From Metamycoplasma hominis ATCC 23114 (GTDB lineage: Bacteria > Bacillota_I > Bacilli_A > Mycoplasmatales > Metamycoplasmataceae), in contig NC_013511.1 of NCBI RefSeq assembly GCF_000085865.1, positions 206,516-270,515 of the forward strand: a stretch of DNA of 64,000 bases, read 5' to 3'. The first letter of the stretch is position 1; each line of letters begins with the position of its first letter. Shown here piece by piece: positions 29,322 to 40,004 of this stretch. The notes below the pieces were generated by a model. It saw only the letters and a program-made list of their open reading frames with translations. It made no database searches and was not told the DNA's origin. Both the position numbers and the translations under genes were made by a program.

Positions 29322-30349
29322 AAGCTTCTGAAATTACCAAAGAATACGACAAAGGATTGCCCACTTATATAAAAGTTATTGATAATGTAAGTTTAGAAAT
29401 ATCAGAAGGAGAAGCAATATCCATTATTGGCCCAACGGGTTCAGGGAAAACAACTCTTATTGAACATTTTAATGGTTTAATTATTCCTACAACTGGAAAA
29501 ATTATCTTTAATGAGCTGCCAATAAAAATTAAAACTCCGAAACCTAGAAAACCTAACTTAAAAAAAATTAAACATGATTCAAATGAATATGAAATTGTTC
29601 TTGAAAAATGAAAAAAAGATCTAAAAGATTGAAAATTAAAGAAAAAATCCGAAAGGTTTGAGTGAGTTACAACCGATTTAGAGATTTCTAAAACCATAAG
29701 AAAAATAAAAAATATTAAGGCATTAAGAAAACAAGTGGGAGTTGTATTTCAGTTTGCTGAATATCAACTTTTTGAATCAACCATTGAAAAAGATATAATT
29801 TTTGGACCTATTTCAATGGGTGTAAGTAAAGAAGAGGCTAAGAAATTAGCACTTAAATATATTGAAATGGTTGGATTGCCTATTGATTATTTGCAAAGAA
29901 GTCCATTTAATTTATCAGGCGGTCAAAAACGTAGAGTTGCATTAGCTGGTATATTAGCAATGGAACCAAAATTTCTAGTTTTAGATGAACCAACTGCCGG
30001 GCTTGATCCACAAGGTGTCGAAGAAATGCTAAACTTATTTCACAATCTCTATTTAAATGGAAAAACGATCATTATTGTAACACATGACCTTGATAATGCT
30101 CTAAAATGAACAAATAGAACAATATTTGTAAAAGATGGAAAAATAATTAGAGACGGAAATACATATGATATTTTGTCAGACGACAATTTCTTAATAGAAA
30201 ATAATTTAATTCCTACTAGATTATTATCATTTGTTAATGAATTAAAAAAGAATAATGTAGATGTAGGTAAGGTAACAAGTGTTGAAGATTTAGCTGAAAA
30301 AATTAATTATTACTTAGCCACGAAGCGCAGGGGAGGAACAAATGAATAA
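29312..30349 (+). CDS. ecfA2: ECF transporter ATPase EcfA2, with a charged insertion
   Basis: The product has 345 residues, about 60 longer than the usual EcfA2. Walker A is GPTGSGKTT (about 38-46), the Q-loop is [18 protein letters not shown] (about 143-160), the signature is LSGGQKRR (about 200-207), and Walker B is [13 protein letters not shown] (about 222-234). The extra length is a lysine- and tryptophan-rich stretch (about 75-135) between the Walker A domain and the Q-loop, containing three TGA Trp codons. I recall similar insertions in mycoplasma homologues. It pairs with EcfA1 to form the ATPase dimer under EcfT. The start overlaps ecfA1 and the end overlaps ecfT. Confidence 0.94.
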
Positions 30350-31289
30350 AACAATTATTGGTAAATATTTAAATTACGATACATTTATTCACAAAATTGA
30401 TCCTCGCTTCAAATTTTTAACAAATGTTTTATTAATAATATTGCTTTTTATGGCTGATCACTTTATAACTTTGGGAATTTTAATTTTCTCAATAATGATT
30501 TTTTATTTAGTAGCCACAAAATCATTAAAATCACTATTTTCCAAGTTGCGCTTGCCACTATATATTGCAATATTTCTATTGATAATAAATATGTTTACAG
30601 TTAAAGGCGCAGTCTCTTTAAACTCGGTTTTAAGTTATGTTCCGCTTGCTTCTGATGGAAATTTAGACTCCTATGTCTATTATAGAAATGAAACAATAAT
30701 TAATACAATTTATTGAGCCCCATTTGGAAGCGAAAATATATTTCAATTAACCAAATTTACAATTTATAGAACGTTATCAATATTTTTAAGAATATATGGT
30801 GTTATTTTAACAACAACAATTTTAACAGTTTCAACAAAACCAGTTTTACTAACTAGAGCAATTAATGATATTTTAATCCCCTTAAAGTTAATTAAAATTC
30901 CTACAGAAATTATAACAATGATTATTTCAATATCATTACGTTTTATCCCAACATTACTTGAAGAATCTGGTCGTATCATGAAAGCACAAGCAAGTAGAGG
31001 TATCGATTTTAAAAATGGAAATTTAAAGGATAAGACTAAATCCTTTATTGTTTTGATTGTTCCACTATTTGTTTCTTCATTTTCAAAGGCGAATGATTTG
31101 GCTGACGCAATGACATCAAGAGGTTATGAACCTTATGCTAAAAGATCTCACTATAGAGTGTTGACGCCTTGTTGAAGAGATATAATTGCTGTATTAGTCA
31201 TAGCTAGTTTAACAACATTAGTTTTAGTGGCTCAACTTGACGCTGTTCCATTGCCAAAATGATGATTAGTAACATTTCAAAGAGTTTAA
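30342..31289 (+). CDS. ecfT: ECF transporter transmembrane subunit EcfT
   Basis: The product has 315 residues with TGA Trp codons. The membrane coupling protein of the ECF module has helices at about 25-65, 75-95, 140-165, 170-190, 245-270 and 285-305. The two cytoplasmic coupling helices carry the conserved short motifs as QASRGID (about 212-218) and TSRGYEP (about 260-266), variants of the Ala-Arg-Gly signature that dock into the ATPases. GGGAGG lies about 6 bp before ATG 30342. No substrate-binding S component is encoded next to it, which fits a shared (group II) ECF module. Confidence 0.92.
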
Positions 31290-31290
31290 T

Positions 31291-33297
31291 ATGAATAGCA
31301 ATAACGATATAGAAAAAATAAGAAAAGAAATTTTTGATTTGCAGGCTAAAATTAGTGCTTGAGATAATGCATATTATAATTTAGATTCGCCTGAAGTTCC
31401 AGATGAAATTTATGATGTTGAATTTAATAAATTAAAGGCGCTTGAAGAAAAATATGCCTCGTTTTTTAGTGATGAAGAATTAAAAAATTCTCCAACAAGA
31501 AAAATTAATGCATTGGCTTCCGATCTATTTAAAAAAGTAAAACATAAACGTCCGATGCTTTCATTAAATAAAGCATATTCGTTAGATGAAATTCAAAAAT
31601 TTATTGATAATATAAAGAAAATTACGTCTGATTTTTCTTTTTTTATTGAGCCTAAAATTGATGGCCTTTCAATTTCTATTATTTACGAAGATGGCAAATT
31701 AGTTAGAGCAATAACAAGAGGAGATGGAATAACTGGCGAAGATGTTACGGCAAATGTTGTTCAAATGTCTTGCATCCCTAAAACTATTGAATATAAAGAA
31801 TCATTAGAGGTAAGGGGGGAAGTTTATTTAGCAATATCTGATTTTGAAAAATTAAATTTAAAATTAGGGCAAGAAAATAAAAATAAACTTGCAAATCCTA
31901 GAAATGCTGCAGCAGGTACATTAAGACAATTAAATTCTCAAATTATTAAAGAACGAAATTTGTCAGCATTTTTGTATTATGTTGTAGATCCTTTGCAACA
32001 CAATATTAAAACAATGCAAGAAGAACATGAATTCTTAAAAACTTATGGGTTTCCTGTTACTCATGAAGTTCAACATGCTAATACATTGCAAGATATTGAA
32101 GAATATATTAGAAACTTCAAGAATCAGAAATTATTAATAGATTATGAAACAGATGGAGTTGTTATAAAGTTAAACGAGGTTCAATATTTTGACAAGTTAG
32201 GATCAACAGCTAAGTTTCCCCATTATGCAATTGCATTTAAATATGAACCTAATGTTGAAACAACAACAATAAAAAGAATATATGCTACAGTAGGAAGAAC
32301 TGGATTGGTTACATACAATGCAGAATTAGAACCTGTAGAAATTTCGGGTAGTCTTGTAAGCTTTGCAACGTTGAATAATTTCCAATACATAAAAGATTTG
32401 AATTTAAATGAAAATGATTTAGTATATATTAAAAAAGCTGGAGAGATTATTCCTTGTGTAATAGGCTTAATTTCCGGCAAAAAAGAAATTGATCATTTTC
32501 AAAAAGTAGAATTCTGCCCATATTGTCACAATAAACTTGTCGATTCAGAAACGGGATTGGAACAATTTTGCTCAAATGATCAATGCCCCGAAATACAAAG
32601 AAGAAAATTGATTCATTTTTGTTCAAAAGATGGTTTAGATATTAATACTATGGGCGAGAGAAATATTGATCTATTTTTAAAAAATTCTTTAATTTCCAAC
32701 CCTATTGATATTTTTAATTTAAAGAACAAAAAACAAGATTTATTAAAATTAAATAGAATGGGTGAAAAGTCTATTGAGAATATCTTAATTTCTATTGATG
32801 AATGTAAGAATAAACCTTTATATAAAATGATTTCTGCTCTTTCAATCCCACTAATTGGAGTAAAATTAGCTAAATTCGTAGCCTCAAAAATTAAATCGTT
32901 ACATAATTTATTAAATTATGATTTTTCACAATTAATTGATTATCATGAAATAGGAGATAAAATTATAAATTCTATAATTTCTTGAATATCTAATGATTTT
33001 AATAAAAAGTTAGTTGAGGACATTATTAATCTTGGATATGATTTGAAAGATGAAAATGAATCAATTACTAATTTATTGGAAAATAAATCATTTGTAATAA
33101 CAGGAACATTAGGACATCCTAGGTCATATTTTGAAAGGTTAATTGAAAAAAATGGTGGTTTAATTCACTCAAGTATTTCATCTAAAACTAATTATTTATT
33201 AGCAGGTGAAAATGCCGGATCTAAATTGCAAAAGGCAAATAAATTAAATATTACTATAATAACTGAAGAAGATTTATTTAAAATGATTGGTCAATAA
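31291..33297 (+). CDS. ligA: NAD-dependent DNA ligase LigA
   Basis: The product has 668 residues, full length, starting one base after the ecfT stop. Domain Ia (NAD-binding YxxLDxPxxxDxxYD: YYNLDSPEVPDEIYD, about 29-43) is present. The adenylation site is PKIDG with Lys near residue 122. RGDGITGEDVT is motif III; the OB fold and a four-cysteine zinc finger (CPYCHN ... FCSNDQCPE, about 407-431) follow. Then come the HhH domain and a C-terminal BRCT domain (about 590-668) with the GGLIHSSISSKTNYLLAG core. It seals nicks in replication and repair. Its last 24 bp overlap the convergent comEC gene. NAD is supplied by nadE earlier in the window. Confidence 0.97.
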
Positions 33298-34641
33298 ATA
33301 ATATTCTCTTTTTATTTTAATATATGTATATATTGAAATAATATAAAAATTAATAGAATATCCTAATATTGAATTTTTTTCTACTTCAATAATCAAACAA
33401 CCATAGCTCAAAGTATTTATTACTATTTCAAATATTGAAACATACATTTTTATTATAGGTTTAACTATAAAAGCAAATAAACAAAATACATAGTTAAATA
33501 TTGAAATTGGTAGAAAGAATAATTGATAAAATATTCCTAAAATGTTAAATTTTGGATTAAATGAAATTACTATTGAAATAGAAGAAATATAAGGTAATAT
33601 AATAAATAGAAAATTTACAAATATATTGTTTTTGTAAATTTTTTTAATGTCTAAAATTAAAAAAATAATCAATGTTATTGTAAAAGATAAAATAAAAGAA
33701 TAAGAATACATGGTTCTAATATCAAAGAATATCAATAATAGTGCTGCAAAACTCAATATGTCAATGTTATTAAATTTGCCTTTAAAAATGTTTTTGCTTG
33801 CAATTTTTAATATCAAAAACAAAAACGCCCGACTTGCAGATATTGAAAAATTTAATAATTTTAGGTAAAAAAATAACATTAATATTGAAATCAAATCAAC
33901 AATCAATTCCTTTGAATTCAATCATTTTAAAATTTTTGATATAAGCAAATATATTATTCCAAAATGAAATCCGCTTATTGTAAAATAGTGCATAACACTT
34001 AGCTGTTTTAATTGATCTACAAACAAATCATTAGCTTGTTGAATGTTGAATAAAACCAGTGCTAGAAATTTTTTTGTTTTATAATCATAATCTTGCAATA
34101 TTGGAATTTTTTCTTGATATGCATATGCTTTTGAAACCAATTTAACATTTAACAATTCAAAATCGATTTTATTGCTCAAACTAAACATATTTTGATTTTT
34201 AATTATTGATAAAGTGCCTGACAATTCGATATTATATTTGTAAAAATTATTGAATTCTCAACTGCTCCAATTTTTAACTAAGACATTATAATATTGATAT
34301 TTAATTAATATTGATTTATTAAAAAATCTCTTTATTTCAAACTTACCACAAATATTCTTTCCATTTATTTTAAATAAATCCAAATATCACAAATAATGAA
34401 CTAAAAATATTAAAGGAAATACTATTGCAATTTTTATTCAATATTTTAAATTAAAAAAATTCACTGCAATTATTAATGACAACATTATTGATGATATAAC
34501 AATATTAATTTTATAAATAATTAAACAATATAAGCAAAAGCTCAGCGCTACAAATAAATTTGTGTTTAAATTACTAAATGATTTTTTAATATAGTTAAAG
34601 TTTTTTCACCTACTCCTGGTAAATTTTCCAATTCCTGTCAT
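33274..34641 (-). CDS. comEC: ComEC/Rec2-family membrane protein, reduced
   Basis: A 455-residue frame with TGA Trp codons starts at ATG 34641, preceded by AAGGATT. ComEC forms the channel that carries single-stranded DNA into competent cells. The diagnostic segment LSVMHYFTISGFHFGIIYLL (about 213-232) matches the conserved HLxAVSGxHVG motif of the competence domain, and at least eight membrane helices follow. An N-terminal OB-like region (about 95-160) is present. The C-terminal metallo-beta-lactamase-like domain found in many full-length ComEC proteins is missing, as in some Firmicutes and mycoplasmas. The gene overlaps comEA by 76 bp and ligA (convergent) by 24 bp. Transport ability is uncertain. 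Confidence 0.75.
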
Positions 34642-35078
34642 GTTATTAAATAATCCTTAGCAATGAAGTAGCTTAAAATAATTTTTGCTATATCTTTTTT
34701 TATTCCTAAATCCTCTAATATGCCAACGTTATTGACTTCTCTAATAGAAATTGAATTATCTTTTTTAAAAGGAATATTAATTGATTGATTTTTTTCTAAC
34801 TTTAAATTTAAATCAATGTTGTTTAAATCTGCACCCGTTTTAAGACGTGCTTGTTTTATTATTTCCAATAATTTAGTGCCTTTTTTAATTTCATATGAGT
34901 CAGGATACTCTATTGCGCCTGATATTCCTATTGTTATTATTTCATTTTTGTTTTTGATAAATAATTTATTGTTATTTTTTATATTTGAAATGTATTTATT
35001 AATTCCTATTGACATTAGTATTATTATTGATGCTGATGAAAATAATCCTAGTCCCAAAAAAATTTTTCGTTTATTCAT
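34566..35078 (-). CDS. comEA: ComEA-like DNA-binding protein
   Basis: The product has 170 residues with GGAGGG about 5 bp before ATG 35078. One N-terminal membrane helix (about 7-25) anchors it outside the cell. An SLBB domain (about 46-110) opens with GISGAIEYP, and a C-terminal helix-hairpin-helix (about 120-168) carries WQELENLPGVGEKTLTIL with the LPGVG turn that grips DNA backbone. This is the ComEA domain order (TM, SLBB, HhH). In competent bacteria it binds incoming double-stranded DNA and passes it to ComEC, encoded directly downstream. The TTTTCGCT element begins 69 bp upstream of the start codon. Confidence 0.82.
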
Positions 35079-35127
35079 TCATCCCTCCATCTTTATCTTA
35101 AATTAAAGAATTTTATTATTGATGAAA

Positions 35128-35155
35128 ATGGGAAAAATTAGCGAAAAAACCGTTT
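35128..35155 (-). promoter_or_regulatory. TTTTCGCT element upstream of comEA
   Basis: Read toward comEA the sequence is TTTTCGCTAATTTTTCCC followed by ATTTTC. Its upstream edge (35147) lies 69 bp before the ATG, close to the 72 and 75 bp seen at ruvA and dprA. It sits between the yebC terminator and comEA, so it belongs to the comEA promoter region rather than to yebC. Confidence 0.55.
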
Positions 35156-35176
35156 TTGATTTTATATAAAAAAATA

Positions 35177-35195
35177 AAAAACGCAAAGCGTTTTT
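35177..35195 (-). terminator. Terminator of yebC
   Basis: AAAAACGC pairs with GCGTTTTT around an AAA (TTT) loop. On the minus strand it is followed by TTTATTTTTTT. It begins right behind the yebC stop codon. Confidence 0.75.
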
Positions 35196-35197
35196 TA

Positions 35198-35929
35198 TTA
35201 TTCTCAGATTGCGTTGTGTCAAACTTCTTGGACGTCTTCATCGTCTTCTAAAAAGTCAACAAATTGTTCAATTTGGCTTGCTTTTTCTTCATCTACTTCA
35301 ATTTCGGTATTTGGGATATATGTAACTTCAGCTGTTGTATAATTTTCAATTTTGAATGTTTCATCTAATGATTGTTTTACTTTTTGAAATGCTGAAGGGC
35401 TTGTAATTATTGTATAAGTTCCATCTTCATTTCTAAAATCTTCTGCTCCCGCATCTAAAACTGTCATCATGGTTTCTTCTTCACCAGAAACATTACTTGG
35501 AAATTCAATTAAACCTTTTTGATCAAAAACATATGGTATTATTCCTTGTTTTCCTAATTGACCATTGTGTTTTGAAAAGAAATGTTTGATATTTGAGCTT
35601 AAACGATTGAAATTATCTGTTAAACAACTTACAATAAAATTTACACCGCCAAATGCTGTACCTGAATATAAATAAGATTGATAGTTTGCAGCTTCTTTAG
35701 ATCCTCCAGCTACTTTTGCAATAGCCTTTTCAATATTTGCTTTAGGCATACTTTTTGCCTTAGCCTTAGCAATTGCTAATTTTAGCGATGGGTTAGAGTC
35801 TGGATCTGGTCCGCCTAATGTTGCAGCAACAATAATTTCTTTTGAAAATTTTTGAAACATTTGGCTTCTTTTAGCATCAACTGCAGCCTTGTGATTTTTT
35901 GTGGTAGCTCACTTTGAGTGTCCTGACAT
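35198..35929 (-). CDS. YebC/PmpR-family protein
   Basis: The product has 243 residues with TGA Trp codons. The family start MSGHSKWATTKNHKAAVDAK (1-20) fixes ATG 35929, with TAGGAG about 6 bp upstream. GGPDPDSNPSLKLAIAKAKA and MPKANIEKAIAKV follow, and the acidic C-terminal part (EVDEEKASQIEQFVDFLEDD) is typical. Long described as transcriptional regulators, YebC proteins have more recently been linked to translation of difficult proline-rich stretches, so either role is possible. It is the first gene on the minus strand here and is separated from comEA by its own terminator. Confidence 0.93.
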
Positions 35930-36001
35930 ATTTTCTCCTAAATTTGATAGATAAATATAGGATATTATACCAAAAATAACACTCTTATTTTAGTTATTTT
36001 A

Positions 36002-36007
36002 TATAAT
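36002..36007 (+). promoter_or_regulatory. -10 box of a probable leaderless holA mRNA
   Basis: TATAAT lies exactly six bases before the holA ATG at 36014 (TATAATAAGAATATG). Transcription seven bases behind the box would start at the ATG itself. No Shine-Dalgarno is present. Confidence 0.6.
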
Positions 36008-36013
36008 AAGAAT

Positions 36014-36976
36014 ATGTATTTAATAAGAGGAGAAGATAGTTATTTAATAAATCAAGAATTACAAAAAATTATTGATTTAAAATTTGAAAATCAAGATGAT
36101 TATTCAGTAATCACTTACAATGAATCTATTGATTTAGAACAACTATCAGATGATATATTTAACCAATCATTATTTTCTTTTAAAAAACAAGTCATAGTTT
36201 TAAAAAACATTGATTTTTTTAATTCTAAGAAAAAAAATGACAATAAAAAAATGAACGATTTTTTACAATTGCTTGAAAAAGGGCAAGATAACAATTTAAT
36301 ATTTATTTTGCAGGATATTAAAAAAAATGATATTTCTTTTAATCCTTCGTTGGCTTATAAAAAAATTGAATATATTTCAAAAATAATTGAAATTAAAAAA
36401 CCAAGTGATAAGGATGTATATAACTATATAAAGGAATATATTTTAAAAAATGGAGGCAATATATCTTCAACTACATTACTTGATTTTTTGTCAATGTTTC
36501 CTAATGATTTACAACAAATCATTAATGAAGTAGATAAATTGCTATTGCAAAATAAAAATATTGATATGTTGTTGATCAATAATTCAAATATTATTTCTTC
36601 TGACAACATTGAATTTAATTTATCAAATTGTATTTTAAAACAAAAAAGCATTGATATTATAGAAGCAATAGATGAACAAAAGAAATATGGTAATGGTGCT
36701 AGTGAAATTCTAAGCCAAATAAGTTATTTGTTTTATCAAATTTATTGCACGTATTTGTTGATGGAAAATACTAGTGATAATGAATATATATCAAAAACTT
36801 TATCAATACATTCATATAGAATCAAGTTGTTTATGTCGTATATAAAAAGAACAAACAAGCATAAATTAAAGGAATTAATAGAGTTACTTGCTGATATAGA
36901 TATAGCAATTAAATCAGGATTATTAGATGAAGAAAATGCCTTAAATAAATTTATTTTATTTTACATAGAAATATAA
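36014..36976 (+). CDS. holA: DNA polymerase III subunit delta
   Basis: The product has 320 residues, the normal length. The delta subunit opens the beta clamp as part of the clamp loader. The N-terminal AAA+-like domain starts MYLIRGEDSYLINQEL, with the YLIxGxxxYLI pattern that replaces a working P-loop. VIVLKNIDFFN lies near 60-70. LLDFLSMFPNDLQQIINEVDKL (about 156-177, with FPNDLQQIxNEVDKL) is the family signature. The C-terminal helical collar (about 205-320) contains SQISYLFYQIY. It is followed 10 bp later by the GH13-like gene on the same strand. Confidence 0.9.
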   Translation: MYLIRGEDSYLINQELQKIIDLKFENQDDYSVITYNESIDLEQLSDDIFNQSLFSFKKQVIVLKNIDFFNSKKKNDNKKMNDFLQLLEKGQDNNLIFILQDIKKNDISFNPSLAYKKIEYISKIIEIKKPSDKDVYNYIKEYILKNGGNISSTTLLDFLSMFPNDLQQIINEVDKLLLQNKNIDMLLINNSNIISSDNIEFNLSNCILKQKSIDIIEAIDEQKKYGNGASEILSQISYLFYQIYCTYLLMENTSDNEYISKTLSIHSYRIKLFMSYIKRTNKHKLKELIELLADIDIAIKSGLLDEENALNKFILFYIEI

Positions 36977-36986
36977 AGTTGGTGTT

Positions 36987-38468
36987 ATGAAAAAAATTTC
37001 TATTTATGAACTTAATTTAAGCACTTTTAATAATAAAAAGGGTTTAAACAAGTATTTGTCAATTATTGAAAAAATTGAATATTTAAAATCATTAAATATT
37101 GATATTATAGCAATTGATGATATATTATTGAAATGCTATGAAATCAATAGAAATTATGAATTTAATGATTGATCGAATTTGCAAGATTTTAAAAAATTAG
37201 TTGAACTTTGTTTGGCAAATAACATTAAAATAATGCCAACAATCAATATTGCAAAATTAAAAAAAAGTATTATTGCAAAAAAGCATTTAATTTCTATTTA
37301 TCGAAACAAAAGCAGTGAAAATGAATCAAATAAAAATGATATTGAATCTTATTTATTAACCCAAGAATTTCTAGTTCCTACCATTGAAAATATTTCAAAT
37401 TTAAGCGTTTTCTTAAAAGAAATTATTAGTTTTTATAGTGTATTAGGCATTAAGGGATTTATTCTTGAAGATTTTGAATTCTTAATCAATAAAAAAACAA
37501 ATAACATGAAGTCAAAATTTAGTTTTTTATTAGATATATATAGAATTATCAAACACATAAATTTTAGTTCTATGGTTATTTGAAAAACAAAGCAATATAA
37601 TGATTTTTTAAACATAATTGATATTGCCAATCAAAACGATTTAATATTTTTTGATTATATTTATTTAACTCATTTATCTGACATAAATTTAAAAAATTCA
37701 TGAGATTGAATTAAATTCAATAAACTAAATGTAAAAAAATTATTTGAATTGTGAAAACCTTTTTGCAATAATGAGCAATATATACTTTCTTTATCATCAA
37801 ATTATAGCGGCTGGGTTGTAAACAAATACGGAGATAATTTATCATTTTATAAAGAGAGTGCGAAATCTCTATTAATGTTTTTAATGCTTGCAAAAAATTC
37901 TTATAGTTTATACAATGGCGATGAATTAGGAATTCTTGGTACTGATTCAAATAATATTTTTAATTTAAATAACATTAATTTTAACGAAGAAAAAAGATTT
38001 TATCAATCTAGGAATATTTCTAGTCAAAAATATATTGAGTCTCAAATTAAATTCAATCCAATAACACTACAAATAGAATTTCCATGGACTAATAACATTC
38101 AAAATTTAGATTTTATACAGCCAAAATTGCGTAACAAAATTAATGTTGAACAACAGTTAACCAGTAAAGATAGCACATTTAATTTTTATTCAAATTTAGT
38201 TAGAATTTTAAACAAATCTAAATATTCAATTTATTTTAAGGGTTTTCCAAAAGTTTTACTTTGCAATAATTTAATAAGTATTGAATATAGTACTAGTGAA
38301 AATAAAAAACTTTTAATTTTATTAAACTTGAATTCATTTCCAATAAAATCATATATATGAAATCAATATCTAATTCTTTCAAGTTCTTATACAAATAAAT
38401 ACTATTCAAGTATTCCGGAATATTTAAGCCCATATGAATGTTTAATTTTAATTAAAGATAATAATTAA
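36987..38468 (+). CDS. Alpha-amylase (GH13)-like protein lacking catalytic residues
   Basis: The product has 493 residues with TGA Trp codons. It follows the oligo-1,6-glucosidase layout of a TIM barrel then a beta-sandwich tail, and YNGDELGI (about 308-315) is the clear GH13 landmark. The catalytic positions have gone. The GFRxD nucleophile segment is GFILEDFEF (near 155-163). The NHD transition-state motif aligns with SSNYSGWVVNKYGDN (near 268-282), where HD is lost although the trailing GD is kept. No acid/base glutamate is evident in the expected place. The protein is thus probably not a working glycosidase. The long intact frame argues against simple decay and suggests a binding or structural role. 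It sits behind holA with no terminator. Confidence 0.7.
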
Positions 38469-38519
38469 TTAGTTTATAATTTTTAATATATTTTATTTAT
38501 TTAATAATAAAGGAGTCTT

Positions 38520-39089
38520 ATGCAACTACAATTCGATGCATCACAAGTAGCAAAGGAACAAAAGGCGTCAACAGTTGGTTCTGCAATTGTTTATACACTT
38601 TTAGCTATAGTTTTGGCTGCCGTCTTAGCTTTTTTAATTTGAAAATTAATTAAAAATAAAGTTTTAAAGAAGAGAGCTCAAAAAGTGGAAATGCAAAAAC
38701 AAAAAGAAACGTTAGCACTATTTTATCAATATATTTTAAGCTTTTATGAAGTTATAAAATTTACAAACCAAGAACTTAAAAATTTTGAAGTTTCAATAAG
38801 CACTCATCCAATGGGTGAAATTAAAGAAGGCGCTAAAAGGTTACTATATCGTTTAATTACAAGAGATGATTTTTCATATTCATTTGTTAAAAATGAACAA
38901 TACAAAACCTTTGTAAAACACGCCGAATTAATAAACATTACAAATTGCAACTTATGAGATAAAAAAATACCTGAAACAATCAATTATTTTAAAGAACAAT
39001 ATGAATTAGTCCCTTTAGGAAAAACAAGAGATGACTATATACAATTAGTTCAAAAATCAATATCTGAAAGATTTTATAATGAAAAATAA
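38520..39089 (+). CDS. Membrane-anchored protein, MHJ_0274-type family
   Basis: The product has 189 residues with AAAGGAG about 7 bp before ATG 38520. One N-terminal membrane helix (about 20-42, AIVYTLLAIVLAAVLAFLIWKLI) is followed by a basic juxtamembrane stretch and a helical cytoplasmic domain with SFYEVIKFTNQELKNFE and RLLYRLITRDDF. I recall this as a mycoplasma family named after MHJ_0274 and found beside pgsA, but I cannot confirm it. pgsA starts within its last codons (11-bp overlap), so the two are coupled. A role in membrane lipid synthesis or cell envelope is possible by context only. Confidence 0.6.
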
Positions 39090-39849
39090 AAGTCAAAAGA
39101 AACAAAAGATAATAGTCTCTAAATTTGGTGTTGCAAATTGATTAACAGTTTTAAGAATGTTGCTAATGATTCCTTTTATTGTTTTTCTTTCAACCTCATT
39201 TGGTTTAATTTTAAATGGTGTTCAACTTTCTTACAAAACCAATAAAGGAATAGTGCTATCCATTTTATATTGAATAAATGTTGCAATTTTTATTATTGCA
39301 ATGATAACTGATTTCTTAGATGGATTTTATGCAAGAAAAACAAAAACCGTATCTTCATTTGGAAAAATATTTGATCCAATTGCAGATAAGGTCGCAACTA
39401 CATTGATGTTATTATTCCTAGCAACATATAATTTTGTTTATATACCTATTGTAATTTTGTTTATTATAAGAGACATAATTGTTGATGGTACTAGAGTATA
39501 TGCTATAAAGAAAAACATTGAAGTATCAGCAAATTGATTTGGTAAAATTAAAACCATTTTAGTTTCATTAGCGTTAGTAGTGATTTCAATAGGAGTTCCT
39601 TTTATATCAGATAAATCAGATTATAAATATATACTATTTTATTTCAATATACCTTTAATAATAGGACTATTATTAGCGTGAATTAGCGGCATTATCTATA
39701 TTATTAAATATACAAAAGGAATTAATAAAGAATTGCTTCAATCATATACAAAAAATGATTCAGATGCAACAAATAAAAATAATCAAGATCAAATTAATAA
39801 TAATAATAATAAATCAAATCAAGATTCTAGCCCATCGCCTAATTGCTAA
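39079..39849 (+). CDS. pgsA: CDP-diacylglycerol-glycerol-3-phosphate phosphatidyltransferase
   Basis: The product has 256 residues with TGA Trp codons. The CDP-alcohol phosphotransferase motif is intact as DFLDGFYARKTKTVSSFGKI followed by FDPIADK (about 75-101), giving the D-G-A-R-G-D-D pattern. Several membrane helices surround it. It makes phosphatidylglycerophosphate, the first step to phosphatidylglycerol and cardiolipin. The last 30 residues are an unusual hydrophilic tail of Asn, Asp, Ser and Gln, partly encoded by AAT repeats (39793-39812) and ending in Cys. PgsA normally stops soon after the last helix, so this tail is an addition. Confidence 0.9.
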
Positions 39850-39864
39850 TTTCAAATAAAATTT

Positions 39865-39890
39865 AAAATGTAACTCAATTGTTACATTTT
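39865..39890 (+). terminator. Terminator of pgsA
   Basis: AAAATGTAAC pairs perfectly with GTTACATTTT around a 6-base loop and is followed by TTATATTC. Confidence 0.8.
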
Positions 39891-40004
39891 TTATATTCTT
39901 TTCAATAAAATCTCTCAATTATTATTGATTAAATTTATAATTTAATTAAAATACGTTTAAAAAATTTATAATTCTAAATATATTTTAAATGCGAGGTACT
40001 TGCA

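Noticed and set aside
33300..33360. A terminator between ligA and comEC
   Set aside because: The genes overlap convergently by 24 bp and I found no stem with a T-run there.
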